A stretch of 64,000 nucleotides of DNA from Asterias amurensis. Lineage: Eukaryota; Echinodermata; Asteroidea; Forcipulatida; Asteriidae. Below are positions 24,114-37,400 of the stretch, one piece after another. The stretch is from contig NC_092651.1 in assembly GCF_032118995.1 (NCBI RefSeq), positions 22,800,349 through 22,864,348 of the forward strand, given 5' to 3'. Made by a program: the position numbers and the translations under genes. Positions within the stretch are counted from its first letter, which is position 1, and every line of letters starts with the position of its first letter. The notes below the pieces were generated by a model that saw only the letters and a list, made by a program, of their open reading frames with translations, was not told the origin of the DNA and made no database searches.

Positions 24114-27100
24114 TTAGAGTTCAGTTCGTGATATTCTTGGGCCCTTCTTCCTTGGTTTCTTTTCTTTCTTCTTCTTTGGTGTTGGTAGTTCAGGCGGAAC
24201 CTACATAATGCGATAAAATGTAACAACAAACTTTCTGTTTTAAAGATTCAAAGGCGTCGATCTAGGTCAATCAAAGAATTCCCAAATCTGAAAAGATGTG
24301 TTTTAAGAGATTTTCAGAAGTTAAAAATGTCATCTGTTTCTTTAAGATATTTAGGCAGAGAGAAGAGGAAAGGACATGGTCTGTTTTTAGATGTTGGAGG
24401 GAAATTTGTACTCTGATAGAGAGTGAACCATCCAATCCACATGTGAGGCTCTGTTTGGAAGCTGGATGTGAACCACGGTCCACTGGGATCAAGGGAAGAC
24501 ACTACGACAGCCAACTTTATTACTTATAAAGCCAATGTATCATCAAAAATCTGCAGCTAGTATACCCTGCTGCTGCTGCTGCTAGACAGACCAGCTTATA
24601 CCGCCTTGGAAATCCTTATTTACATAAAACAATTTATGACCATGGGTTATTTTCATCTGCAAACCCCTCATCATCATTCTCTGTATCCATCATGGTGGAT
24701 GTAGAGCCGCCCAACCAATGTGATCTGATGCACATTGCCACAGCTACCGTGCCTGAGGCTCGGAAAGTAAAATAAAGCAAACCCTGGACCTTCGTTAAAC
24801 ATCTTACCTCTTCTTTCTTGAATGGATTTATATAATCAGAATCTCTCTTGATCAGCCTTAATTCCTGAGACATCTGCAAGATGTATAAAAATAATGTGAT
24901 GCATGAAGTAAAACTTAATATTAGAGCATGGATGTTCTGCGGTCATTTCCAAACCATGGTGTCAAAGTCTACATAAAATGTCTATATCAAGCCTACATCA
25001 GTGTAAAGAAAAGTTAAACATTATTGTGTTGGTACTGGTTTTAACAAGAGATTTTCTTCTTTTTGTTTTAACGGCAGTGGACACTATTGGTAATCACTCA
25101 AAATAATTATTAGCATAAAACCTTTCTTGGTGACGAGTAATGGGGAGAGGTTGATGGTATAAAACATTGTGAGAAACGGCTCTATCTGAAGTGCCATAGT
25201 TATCGAGAAAGAAGTAATTTTCCACGAATTTGATTTCGAGACCTCAGATTTAGAACTTGAGGTCTCGAAATCAACCATCTAAACGCACACAACTTCGTGT
25301 GAAAAGGGTGGTTTTTCTTTCATTATTATCTCGCAAGTTCGATGACCAATTGACCTGGAATTTTCACAGGTTTGTTATTTTATGCATATGTTTAGATACA
25401 CCAAGTGAGAAGACTGGTCTACGACAATTACTAATAGTGTCCACTGCCTTTAAGATAAGCATTGAGACAAGTAAATCACCGATCTCAGGCTTGTATTTTT
25501 AACTGAGATAAGGATAGCTCCCGCTGTTCACAAGCTCGTTACCATAGACACTGCTTCATACCAAACCAAAGTATTCAGGGATAAGCTTGGAAGACAACAG
25601 GGCCCAATTTCATAGAGCTGCTAAGCACAAAAATTTGCTTAGCGTGAAATTTCTTCCTTGATAAAAACAGGATTACCAACCAAATTTCTTATTGTTGCAT
25701 ATTGCTTGTTACTGGTATTCAGCTGTAGTTTGCTCATACTGAAAATCACGTGGAAGTTTTGGTTGGTAATCCTGTTTTATCAAGGCAGAAATGTCATGCT
25801 AAGGTAATTTTTGTGCTTAGCAGCTCAATGAAATTGGGACCCAGGCTGCAACTGCCTTCATCAAGCCTCCTGCAAACAAAGACTGCAAACAAATTCTCCT
25901 TCCTCCCAAGATCCTTTGCAGAAGTGAACACACTACCACAAGATATTCGTGATGCACAAACTAATAGTATTTTTAAGAGTAAACTTCAAGCTATGGATAT
26001 GGGTAACATCATCAGGGGGGCTCACTTCATGTAAATCATTGCTGCTCAGTCACCTGAACATGTACATCCCAATATATAGAGATAATGCAGTATTTCACCA
26101 GAACCAGAACTTACTAAATTCATGAGTTTCTTGTGGATGTCGTCAAAGAATCCCGTCTCCTCAGTATAAGTCACAGCCCAGCGGAGGACTTCTCGTAGCT
26201 GTTTCTTCTTGCTGTACAGACTGTGTGTGATGTCGGGAAGTCGTAGAGTTATGTCTCCAAAGAAGGCTAGGTTTTCAAGAAGTAGCGACAGACCTGATGG
26301 TAAAACAAAGTTAGAAGTTTACTTGACAGGGGAAAGTTCCAGTGAAATAAGATGTTTCTTTTTGAAAATTGATCATATTGGACAAGAGTTTTGTTGCTAG
26401 TAATTTGTCAAGGCGCTGTTTGAGATTTTTTAGGATCTTGATTCTCACCTTCTTTGGTTGTCTCATCTGTTGGGAAGGACATTCCTGGGCTGAAACTGGA
26501 CTCGGACAGCTTACTTCGGGACTCCGATAAAATCTGGCATACAAAAAGAGAACAAAATCAAAATTATTTATTTTATTAGCCCCTCCTACTGTCTGACCAT
26601 TGAATATCATCCACTGTGGTTTTGAAAGATAGAGAAACTACGCCAGTCTGCAATTATTGTATCATGTTGTGAATACATGAAACAAAGTCAACCCTCCTAC
26701 TGTCTGACCACTCAATATCATCCACTGTGGTTTTGAATGATAGATAGAATGATATGCAAGCCTACAATTATGTCATGTGGTGAATGCATCACATCGATAC
26801 ACACAAGCACAATGCCATACTACATAAGTTCAGATGGTTGGTCGTAAACTCAGTGGAAAATATGACCAAGGGTGAGGGTTTGGGATTGCCCAGCATAATT
26901 TGATGATTGTATTGAAATATGGATTTGTGCATTTTGTTTTACCTCATTTGGGAGGTGGAGTGAGGTGGAGAGCCAGTCCACCTAGATTCAAAATGGAAAA
27001 GGGTTCTTCCAGGGGACATTTTATAGAGCTCTGAAATATTTCTAAAGCATTTTCTGCTTATTAAAAAAGTAGAAGGAAACCAGCCAAAGATGCTACATAT

Positions 27101-29217
27101 TATTTAAGCTTGGAACCTCATTTTGGTTAGCAAAATTATTTTGTGCTTGTTAGTAAATGAAATAAAACCACTGGTTGTGGATAAAAAGCCATGTATCAGT
27201 CTTACAAACTCAAACCAAATGCTTCGTTGAAACACACCAATTTCTTTCCTGAAAACATGTCAATGCCCTCAAAAAGGAAAGTGCGTGACTTTGCAATACT
27301 GAGAAATTAAAAAGAAGCAGATTAGCTGAAGAAGCCAATTATGTGAAAGCAGTATCAATCGGAACCCAAGATTTCCAAATGGTTAAAACTTGTACCGTCT
27401 AATACGTTGGTACATGTACTGTACCTGTTGCATTTTATCAAACAGCATATCAATCAATTTAAACTGCTGTTGGTAGTCATAGCTGGCCAAAATGCTCTGC
27501 GTCGCTTCCTGCTGCTGAAGTCTCTTTTGGTGGAAAAGCTTCTGAACTGATAGAAGTCAAGGCATTGTCAAAATTATATAATCAGAGTTATACACTCTTT
27601 TAAAACTTGGTCAATTCAAATGAAAATGAAACTAAAATATTGAGTGTAGTTGTTAGCTAGGCACTCCATAGTTTATTAGTTACATTGACCCTCAATGTGT
27701 AGGTCATAGGTCACACTGCTGGTACGACTTGTGTACGTTTGTAGTTGTCTTTCCGTACCACAAACAATGAAGTAGCCAAGTTGTTTTTATACAGTTCTTC
27801 ATATCTGAAAGCGAACAAATTTGTGAGAACAAGTTTCTTGCAACTTCGACGACCAACAAGTCCAAATTTTCACACATTTCTAATTTCATGTATGTTGGGA
27901 TACCTCCATGGGTACACCAAGTGAGAATACTTGGTCTTTGACAATTACAAATAATCATTAGTGTCCAGTGTCTTTAAAGACCGTCTTGAGAAGCTAACTT
28001 ACCAGCAGCTAAAGAAGTAAGTAGAAGTTAAGACCATTGAAGTAACCCCCCCCCCAAAAAAAAAAAAGAAACGAAAACAAAATAACAGATTGTTTACACT
28101 ACCACTGTCTTATATCAATGTACTAAATCACTTAAATCCAACATGACTCCTATATAATCAACTTTGATACGTTATCATAAAGTACACAATACTGTGCACA
28201 CAAATAATTTGGCCCATTGTCAAGGAAGAGCTTGATCAAATATCTGAAAATATTCAGGCAATTTATTGTTCATTGTCATCTATATGTGACCCAGTTCTAA
28301 CCATCGTATGATGTCTGTCTACCCATGGTGTGATATCGTGAACCCTGTAGCTGTAAGGTGAATGAAATCGTCATCAACCTATCGGGCAACATGGTTTGAG
28401 TTCACCTTATAACAGACCTGGAACTTCATTGCTATGTAATACATGTACTAATAGAGGGCAAGGTGTGACTATGAAAAAAACTATACCTCATTCATAGTGT
28501 TTTGTAATTTAAGTGACATTAGATCTAGAAGTATTTGTAACCTAAAACCTTTATCCTTGACCTTGCAATGGCCTTATATTTTAGACACAGACTGTCCGAA
28601 AGGTCGAGGTCGAATGCTTCAACAATGCAACTACTTTAAAGGACACTCATCATATAGGCTCTACATGTACACCTGCTACTTTGTCCTTCCTGTCTCCTAT
28701 TAATTACGATGAGTTACAACTCTGACCTCCTGCTTCATGGTGGAACGAACTCAGCATAAGAGGAATGTTAGTGACATTCGTTTATCATTTTATCGTAATG
28801 GTCCTGAAAAAAAGGCTGAATGAATGGGGTAATCAAATAATCAAAGAAGATGGATTAGGCCCAATGTTACTTCTCCCCCACCCCCCCCCCCCCCCCTTTA
28901 GTACTAGAAACTATATCAGGCTCCCCTGCTCACAGGGGAGCCTTATATTTTCTAGAAGTAGGCCCAATGTTATGGTACTTTAAAATCCATTTTGGGCAAA
29001 TTTGTATGCAAAGTAACTGTTGAGTTTGGGTTATAATTGTCAATCCTGCATTGCACAGATCACAAATCCAAACATTGGAAAAAAGGATACACCGTTTGAG
29101 CTCCATGTCACTTTCTCCACTGCTTTCCTTCTTAACATTAGCACCATCATCATTGTCTTGCCCCCAAACATGCGATGATATAATGAGCAACTGAAGAGAT
29201 ATCCACGTAAGCTCCAT
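24114..29217 (-). CDS. CCDC134: CCDC134 orthologue, ER-retained secretory protein (6 exons)
   Basis: Reverse-strand exons: 29217-29091, 27546-27425, 26533-26449, 26293-26115, 24873-24808, 24200-24114. Phases are consistent and give about 221 residues (human 229). Exon 1 encodes a signal peptide (MELTWISLQLLIISS), then ELKRFQKLFHQKR matches the human coiled-coil start. Other diagnostic blocks are YDYQQQFKLIDMLFDKM, ENLAFFGDITLRLPDI, MSQELRLIKRDSDYINPF and a lysine-rich tail ending GPRISRTEL, against human GPRISRSQSEL. The RTEL end is a plausible KDEL-type ER retrieval signal. In vertebrates the protein works in the ER and has been linked to biogenesis of the chaperone GRP94. The exon 1 donor is GTATCC, chosen because it alone restores frame. 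An E-box CACGTG is at 29320. Confidence 0.92.
25069..25453. repeat. Family A foldback element (CCDC134 intron 4)
   Basis: Ends TTAACGGCAGTGGACACTAT and AATAGTGTCCACTGCCTTTA. Near-symmetric arms meet at GAGACCTCAGATTTAGAACT near 25245. Confidence 0.85.
25600..25842. repeat. Family E foldback element, copy 1
   Basis: GGGCCCAATTTCATAGAGCT, AAGCACAAAAATTTGCTTAG and GGATTACCAACCAAATTTCT are mirrored by GGTTGGTAATCCTG and TGTGCTTAGCAGCTC. Length about 240 bp. A sister copy is at 56278. It lies in CCDC134 intron 4. Confidence 0.8.
27836..27976. repeat. Truncated family A right arm (CCDC134 intron 1)
   Basis: Reads CTTCGACGACCAACAAG, TACACCAAGTGAGAATACTT, GACAATTACAAATAATC and AGTGTCCAGTGTCTTTAA. 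The left arm is not recognisable. Confidence 0.65.
28003..28008 (-). other. Candidate 6-nt microexon in CCDC134 intron 1
   Basis: On the reverse strand the string is TTACTTCTTTAG, then CTGCTG, then GTAAGTTAG: an acceptor and a consensus donor 6 bases apart. Inclusion keeps the reading frame and would change KRFQK into KRSAVQK. It is speculative, since no conservation or transcript was available. Confidence 0.25.
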
Positions 29218-29544
29218 TCTTAAATAACTTGTGCAAAAAACAGGAAACCATGAAATAATATCTGCAGGCTGGCCAAGCACACGACGACATCCACTCTCCG
29301 ACCCTCTACAGTAGCTGCACACGTGTTTGTTTATGATTGTTTCAGTGAGTAAATCATGTGACCAAACAGCTGTTCATGCACAGTCTCTGTTTCGTGTCGC
29401 TAACTAGTCTTCGCCCAAGACGTCAGTGATCGATAGTGGGTGCAAGAGGGCGCGCTGTTATTCAAGCAGATTGCAAAACATTGAGGATGATTCAAAAGAG
29501 GACGCTTTCGAAAAACATGCAAAGTTTAACATCATAGAGGTAGC

Positions 29545-31260
29545 CTCCCAGTGGTTTTACTACTTCCTTTGTTCGGCTTGATGTTAAGTCAGATGATTGT
29601 CAGATACAGAGCGTTACAAATTTATAGGGCCTCTTTAACCATAAAAAGGCTCAGGTTATACCAATATATAAAAAAGGCTGCAAGCATGATGTTGGAAATT
29701 ATTGACCCAATTCTGTCTTATCAACATTTTCGAAATTATTTGAAAAGTTAATTATACCCGATTGATTTTGTTTATTTACAAAAATGACCTTTTGACAGAA
29801 TCACAGTTTGGCTTTAGACGTAACAGCTCGACTGATAGCTACTTCTTTTGTTGTTAATAAATTGTATAATGATCTAGATGTAAACCATTTTTCAGTTGGC
29901 ATTTTTCTGGATTTATCTAAAGCATTTGATACAGTTAACCATGATATCTTGATGCGTAAATTAGAACATTATGGTGTCCGAGGAATAGCGCTTGACTTGT
30001 TTAAAAGTTACTTATGTAATAGATCCCAATAATATGTTTTGTACAATTCTGTAAAATCTACTGAACGGCCTATTACTTGCGGTGTACCTCAAGGCTCCGT
30101 TCTGGGTCCCTTATTATTTATCTTGTACATTAATGACATCTGCAATACATCAGAAAAAAATACATTTTGTTTTTTGCGGCCGACACAAGTTTGTTGTATT
30201 CAGATAAAAATGTAGACTTAGCTGTGCAGAACCTTAATATTGAGCTCAGGGTAATCACTTCGTGGCTTTTAGCAAATAAATTATGTATTAGCGTTCTCAA
30301 ATATAATTATATTATATTTTGTGCTAGCCAGTCCAAGTACACTCAGTCTGTTCCTTTAAATCAAAATAATGCCAATCTTGAGCAGGTTAAGGGTGCTAAA
30401 TTTCTGGAAACTCATATTGATGAAAATTTGACTTGGAAGAAGCATATTGGCACTAGAGCAGTTAAAATATCTAGAAATATAGGAATAATGAATCGGCTAA
30501 GAAATTCCTTCCTTGTAGCATAATTACTGACCTTGTACAACTTTTTTATTTTACCTTATCTTTATTACGCAATTTTGACATGGGGAAGTCCAACTCCTAA
30601 ATGTAATAAACTTCTCACTCTCCAGAAACGTGCAGTTCGGGTTATTTCCAAAGCGGACTATTGTGAGCACTCTGGGCCTTTTTTTTTGTAGTTTAAAACT
30701 GTTAAAATTCGTTAAACTTTATCATCTTAACATATAAATATAGGAATAATCTTTTACCTGCTTGTTTCAAGTCCAGTTTTACACTAACAAACCTCAAACA
30801 TCCACTCCTATTATACCCGTAGCGCTGCTAGGAAAAACCTGTTTGTTATACTATCGTAGAACCTCGTTGTCAAAAAATGATGTTGTCCAGCGTGGCACTT
30901 TATTTTGGAATAGTCTAGATGACTCTTTTAAATCACTGCGTACTCTCTCAACTTTAACCAAAAAACTTAAAACTCGTTTTCTTAGTGAATACTAAAATTC
31001 TGATGTTATTTTTGTGTGTAGAAATTGTAACGGCTTTATTTTCTGTCTTACACCTGTCAGTTTTGTCCTGTTAGTTTTGTCCTGTATTTTTAATGTATGT
31101 CTGGTTTTTATGGTCTGTGGAACAAAAGCTGTGCTTTCCCCGGACCTAGATATTGCCTTTTGTCTAAAGTTTCACAATTTAATATATGTTATATTTACAT
31201 TAATTTGATCCATATTACTCTGTGTTATACCCTATTTGCACATTGAATAAACGTTTATAT
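29545..31260 (+). mobile_element. Decayed Jockey/CR1-like LINE, reverse-transcriptase part
   Basis: Conceptual translation in changing frames gives IYKKGCKHDVGNY, TESQFGFRRNSS, the RT block FLDLSKAFDTVNH (29905-29945), KLEHYGVRGIALDLFKSYL, GVPQGSVLGPLLFILY, and a degraded FADD box reading FAADTSLLYSD near 30175, then LKTRFLSEY at the C-terminus. Stops at about 29694, 30030 and 30522 and at least three frame changes make it inactive. The 5' half with the endonuclease is missing, as is usual for LINE truncation. The 3' end has AATAAACG near 31245. It lies between CCDC134 and METTL27. Confidence 0.85.
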
Positions 31261-31317
31261 CTATTATTTATTGCCATCTACTGGGGTAAGCATGGCAGTT
31301 CACTGTACTAACTTTGT

Positions 31318-32057
31318 TTTAAAGCGAATGTACACGTTTGGTAATTGTCAAAGACCAGTCTTCTCACTTTATGCATAAAATAACAAGCCTGTGAAAATTT
31401 GGGTTCATTCGGTCATCGAAGTTGCGAGAAAATGATGAAAGAAAAAACATCCTTGTTGGACGAATTTGTGTGCTTTCAGATAGGAATAAAAGACTTCTAG
31501 CTAGAAGTCTTTTATTATTTTAGTGAGATATTACCAATTTCTCAAAAACTACATTACTTCAGAAGGAGTCGTTTCACACAATGTTGTATACTATCAACAG
31601 CTCCCCAATGCTCGTTACCAAGTCAGTTTTTAAAGGAACACGTACGTTGCCTTGGATCGGACGAGTTCGTCTATAAAAAGCGTTTGTAACCGTTTGTTAT
31701 GAAAATGCACATGGTTGGAAAGATGTTTTAAAAGTAGAATACAATGATCCACACAAATATAGAAATTGCGTGGTTTTCCTTTTGCTTTGCGAACTAATGC
31801 GGTCGGCCATTTATGGGAGTCAACCATATGGCCGACTGTGTTAGTCGACGAGGTAAAAGGAAAACCACGCAATTTCGAGGCATATTTGTGTGGATCATTG
31901 TATTCTACTTTTAAATCATCTTTCCAATCATATGCATTTTATAACAAACGGTTACAAACGCTTTTCAAATGCCAATTCGACCGATCCAAGGCAATTACGT
32001 GTTCCTATAAGTTAATATTTGTTTTGAGTAATTACCAAACGTGTACCTTCCCTTTAA
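31318..32057. repeat. Family A' foldback element split by a family B insertion
   Basis: The A' left end is GTACACGTTTGGTAATTGTC, with the central perfect palindrome AAGACTTCTAGCTAGAAGTC near 31490. After 31632 it is interrupted, and it resumes at 32009 with TTTTGAGTAATTACCAAACG and the end GTACCTTCCCTTTAA. An uninterrupted A' copy at 52314-52686 confirms the order. Confidence 0.8.
31633..32008. repeat. Family B foldback element nested in A'
   Basis: Ends AAAGGAACACGTACGTTGCC and GGCAATTACGTGTTCCTATA. The arms meet near 31820 (GGTCGGCCATTTATGGGAGT). This insertion post-dates the A' copy. Confidence 0.85.
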
Positions 32058-33448
32058 CAGAAACATAAACTCCCAAGGTGCCTCAGTGCCCGGGGCAGCC
32101 CGGGGCACATAACAAAAAGGGTCTGGGGCACATAACAAAAAGGGTCTATCTGCAAACTTGACTTGCGGCGCGGAAACCTGGCAGCGAATCTGGCTTAAGA
32201 CATTTATTGGCATTCAACCGCCCTATGGGCGTCAACCTGTAGACGCTCTCTGGTCTATCTAGGGAGTCTGAGGGGTGATGTGCCCCCTCTCAGATGTTGG
32301 AATTTAACGTCTTTTTCAAGCTATGAAATCTTTACGGGATTGGTCCGGGCCCGCTTAATTATATTACTTTGTTTGCAGGGCCCTAATAGAAACCAGTTAT
32401 TTTTTTACTAACCCGGTTTACCCTGGGTGAATAAAAGAAATAAAACAATAAGGGGGGGGGGGGGTGGGCGAGTCGTTCACGTTGTTAGTTAGAAGGTATT
32501 GCAAACGTTGTATGGTTGTGGGCAAGGTCTCCTGTCCAGGTTGAACTCATTGTGAGAAACTCATTGGCAATTGCACTATATATCTTATAACAGTTGAATC
32601 TGTGGTTTATTATTTTCTTTTTACAAAATACAACCAGAATGTATTATCACCAAACCCCCAAAATACTTTTAAAGCTATCTCATAAAATAGAAAACAAAAA
32701 TGCAAGAAAACAGCTACAACAGGTTCAACTACACTTTTTCACATTTTCACATTTTTCTTTAATACAAAGCATTGTTTCTTAAAGTTCTTTCTAAAATGAA
32801 ACAATCATGCTGTTTTTCTTCATAAAATATTGATTGGGGTACAAAGTTAGAAACTAGTGAACTTAAAACAAAATTAATTCCTTTTTTATTTACTCATTTT
32901 TGTTAGCAAACAAATTTGCCAAATTGCGTACTCATATTTATTGCTGCATCATACCATATAAAAAAAAACGCACACCTCTTTATTAACAACAAAAAGATGA
33001 GGGGATAGATTTTTCTATCCCTTGCTCCTCAAACCTATAGCCGAAAAGAAGAAGAGATAGATTTTCTTAGTCCTCGGACTACAATCATGACAAAAATAAT
33101 GTGCGTTATATTGCTAACAAATATCTGGAATTTATAAACTTTTTAATTGTTAGCTTTAAAAAACTAGATTGATTTCTAAAATCTGGAGCATGTTTTTTAC
33201 AGTTTAGAGGAAAAAATGGTAAAAGACAAATTTGCTTAAAAATCCTGTTTCGATTGAAATTTTCGGACTTTAATGACAATTTGAAGCAGTAAATTTGAAT
33301 GTGAAAAAAATGCAGTTAAATGTGAACCTGTTCTACTTGGATTTCGGAACGCCGACAAGGCAAAGCATTAACACAAGAATCACAAGAAAGCTCATCTTTC
33401 CCGTCTATTAGACTACAAGCCATTAATCTACAAAACATTACCACAAAG
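32058..33448. other. Intergenic stretch, no gene seen
   Basis: Contains a short tandem (GGGGCACATAACAAAAAGGG twice near 32100-32145), a G run at 32451-32463 and AT-rich DNA. Nothing exon-like was found. Confidence 0.45.
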
Positions 33449-33795
33449 CCTTTAAAGGCACATAACACAAGGTAAATTGTCCAAGACAAGTCTTCTCACT
33501 TATTCAAAACATAAGTATGCATACAAATAATAATAAACCTCGTGAAAAATTATGAGAGAATAATTAAAGAAGAAACGAGTAATGTGTTTAATGATGCTTG
33601 ATTCCGAGACCTCAGCTGAGCTCTCAAATTCAATTCAAATATTTTAGTGAGAAATAACTTCTTTCTTAAAAGCTACGTTACTTCAGAGCGGCGTTTCTCA
33701 CAGTGTGTTATAATATCAACAGATCTCCATTGCTTGGTACCAAGTAAGTTTGTATGCTATCAATTATTTTGAGTAATTTCCAATAGTGTCCGTGG
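33449..33795. repeat. Degenerate family A copy
   Basis: Keeps GTCTTCTCACTTATTC, GCTTGATTCCGAGACCTCAG, TTACTTCAGAG and TTTCCAATAGTGTCCGTG in family order, with many changes. Confidence 0.6.
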
Positions 33796-34038
33796 GGGAA
33801 TTACTCCAACATAGACCTATTCCCGATGAATTATTACAAACATGCATCTTAAAGTGTATGTAGATGTTTAAAATATGAATCTGAAAATCAATGGAAATAA
33901 ACAGTTGTTATCGTACGTGGTTGAGCAGCTTTGGCTGCATTTTGAGTTTACTTCGAGGTACTACGGTTGTGTAAAAAGATATCACTCCGTTTCCCCCAAA
34001 TTACTCACAAGAAGCGGTTTTGTATCGCTCTGTGATCG

Positions 34039-34428
34039 TTAAAGGAACACGTTGCCTTGGATCGGACGAGTTGGTCAAAACAAAAGCGTTTGTAACCGTT
34101 TTTTATAAAATGCATATGGTTGGAAAGATGTTTTAAAAGTAGAATACAATGATCCACACAAGTTTGCCTCAAAATTGCGTGGTTTTCCTTCTACTGTGCG
34201 AACTAACATGGTCGGCCATTTATGGGAGTCAAAATTTTGACCCCCATAAATGGCCGACGTGTTAGTCGACGAGGTAAAAGGAAAACCACGCAATTTCGAG
34301 GCATGTTTGTGTGGATCATTGTATTCTACTTTTACAACATCTTTCTACCCATATGCATTTTATAAAAAACGGTTACAAACGCTTTTCAAAGACCAACTCG
34401 ACCGATCCAAGGCAACGTGTTCCTTTAA
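34039..34428. repeat. Family B foldback element, near-perfect palindrome
   Basis: Ends TTAAAGGAACACGTTGCC and GGCAACGTGTTCCTTTAA. The arms of about 190 bp meet at TCAAAATTTTGACCCCCATA near 34235. It is the most symmetric copy here, so probably young. It lies 49 bp past the METTL27 stop codon and thus may form part of its 3' UTR. Confidence 0.9.
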
Positions 34429-34476
34429 TAATCCCGGTGTCGCCGTCTTTATAACCGTTCGAACACCGCCCTCTAT

Positions 34477-37400
34477 CTATTTGACCTTGATAATTGGCAC
34501 CATGGCTTTCTCGCAGTCCTCGCCCTTCATGTACCCAATCCAGCGCGTTTCAAGAACTTCCCACAAACCCTTCTTAGTCAGTTCCTCTATGGCTGCGTCC
34601 AACTTGTCTTTGAAATCAAACAGACTCTTTTCAGTAACAGTAAGTATGATGAAACCACCTGGCATGGACACACAATTATGAACTGTTATAGTTAATTTAC
34701 ATTGATTGCTAACTTTAAGTAGCACTACTGTGTTTGTTGGACGAGAACATTTTTTATACTTCATAATGAACAATCAACGCCAGGTGTGTCTGTCCCCAGT
34801 ACACGAGCCAAAAACTACTAAAACAGCCAATAAAGAATGATCTCAGTATTTCAACTATTACCCTTTTATGGCCAAATAGACATCGTACCTGTTAATAACC
34901 ATTAGTTTTACTCTCAACATTTGCATTTTAGTAATAAATAACTCGAGTCAAAACAGCACCCGGCCGCGCGGCTTTTTTCAGCCGAGAGTCAAAAACGGCT
35001 TATCTATTATAATGACCCCTTGAAGCCAGTGACGATTTTCCCCTAATTGAGTTTGAACACAGTTCTCAAGCTTTGGCAAACTGAGGGCTATTACCACATA
35101 AACAACCGCCACTGACGTCACGATTCCTTCGTCGCGCGGTTTTTTTTTTTTGACCCCGCGTTTTTCAGAAATTTGGCTGGAGCGTTCTAGAGAAAAAAAA
35201 AACATTTTTACCATGTTTTAACGTGAGGGAAGAGACTCGTTATATTTTTTTGTATGTGTCCTATGGACTGCAGCTATTAGAAAACTGTAATATATATATA
35301 TTTGAGATCATCCTTTATTGGCTGTTAAACAATACTTAGATCTCACAGATTTGTGCACTAATGGGACTCAATTATTCATTCATTCTTTAAGTGTTATCCT
35401 CTGATGGGGAGTCAGGCCCCCATCGAGTACTCCCCCCCCCCCCCAAAAAAAAAAAAAAAAAACTTACATAGGAATAATCTTCAGAACAGAGTAAAGTGCC
35501 CACTCAAAACCCTGAGTAGGCCGACGCTCTGTAAAGTTCAACTGCACAGAATAATGACTACCCCTGTGTTTTGTTTGTTTATTAATGTTTGTGTATTTTG
35601 TAAACGTGTGGCTCTCACCTGGTTTAGTTATTCTGATAAGCTCCGGTAGACAAGATTCCGTCACGTGACCTGGCAATCCCAGCGATGCACACATCATGAC
35701 AACGTCATAGAAATCTGGGCAAAGAAATAATATTCTGCCACCTCAAAAAATAAGTTCTTTCCAATTTGTACAAGATGGATACGGAAAGATCATCAGTAAC
35801 GGGGAAAAAAACATCACACCGAACTCGTCCTGATAAAATCATCAAATTGAAACATAATGCCAATAATGCAACCACTATGACTACCGTTTATGGACCATAT
35901 TATTGTACGAGCAAATAAAAAGTTGAAAAAAAATTGAAACCTGGGCAGTGCTGAAAGCAATTGAAGACTAAAATAATGGAATAAATAACACGTACACGTC
36001 AATATTTACAGAGACATTTTTGGCTGATACAAAATTTGTCGTCAAAATGGACAGTAAGAAATAACTTAAGGGAGCCCTCGGCCAACGGTTCCCCCTTACA
36101 AAAACCAAAGCAACAAAATACGAATATTATTAAGACTCGAAGTTGGATGGCGAGCCTTTGGGAGATGTAGCACTGGTCTTGTATTTGAGTCTAATAAAAT
36201 CAACTGAGCGTTTTGTATTGGAGTCTAATAAGTTCAACTGACCGTCTTGTATTTGGGTCCGATGTTCATTCAGAGTTTCACATATAAAGTTGGTGTAGAC
36301 ATCCAGTGTCTTACTCAGGTCAAGTGAAGTCTTAGATGGATCCAAGGCGTCGATGTTAATGAAGCCACGTTTCTTCATCTGTTTAGTAACGAATCCAAAT
36401 GTTTCGTTACTGGAAGTGTGTTAGAAAAGCTTTGGTTATGGTAATATGGATATTGATAGATTTTCAACAACTTGCCATAAGAAGCCATTTCGGTTTTAAA
36501 AAAAAAATTAAAAAGTTGGGTACTCGCCCATTTAAATTAAAGACAATGGACACTTTTGGTAATTGTCAAAGACCATTTTTCTCACTTGGTGTATCTCAAC
36601 AAATAACAAACCTGTGAAAATTGAAAAAAAAAATTCTTACCTCTTCTCCAACCATTCCGACTCCCGATGCAGCGTCCAAGATCCGCGCTGTCTTGTCAAT
36701 GATGACGTCAGTAACTACGTCAGCAAAGTTGGAGTGACCCACGTAACCGTATATGAGCGAAGCCTGATGTGTAAACAAACACTTTCAATTCATTTGTTTC
36801 CCACAGAGTATTTTCTCTCAAGAGTTTTTATATCTCTGGATTTTCACTCACATTAACAAAATAATGTGCTATGCTAATAAAGTAACATTATTCATCGTGT
36901 ATTAATGTTTATACAAATTGAGATAAAACACCCATCAGCACCCAGATTGCTACCGTTGGTTCTTATAGCTTAATTTGTTAAAGTCCCAAGTCTTAAACTT
37001 CTTCATTAGGGTTTTTCACGGAGAAGTAAAAACACTTTGTCAACGACCGTCGTTCACTGATAGATAAGATATATATATATTGTCCACGTTAACAAACATA
37101 GAAACTTGACATCCACTGGCCAATACACAATCAATATCAAAGCATATATAAATTACAAAAAAGTTAAGTTAGAAATATAAAGCAACAAAATACAAAAGAC
37201 CCGCACACTAAAAAAAAAATTTAAAAAATGCACCAGCAAAAACAACGCCAACCGGTCACAAAATAGGACATCAAGACAACATCAACAGGCTGGGGAAAAA
37301 AACAGTCCTCAAGTGTGAATTGTTTCCCATTTCTCCGAGTAAAATATTGTGAAATGTTAGTTATTTTTTCGAATATGTCTTCCTTATTATACTAAAAAAT

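Noticed and set aside
29091-29100. GTGTAT as the CCDC134 exon 1 donor
   Set aside because: It gives the wrong phase for exon 2; the overlapping GTATCC donor two bases later restores the KRFQKLFHQKR alignment.
29808-30995. LINE open frames as separate host genes
   Set aside because: They are consecutive pieces of one reverse-transcriptase region broken by stops and frame changes.
34250-34681. 143-codon + strand open frame
   Set aside because: Half is family B foldback and half is antisense to METTL27 exon 5.
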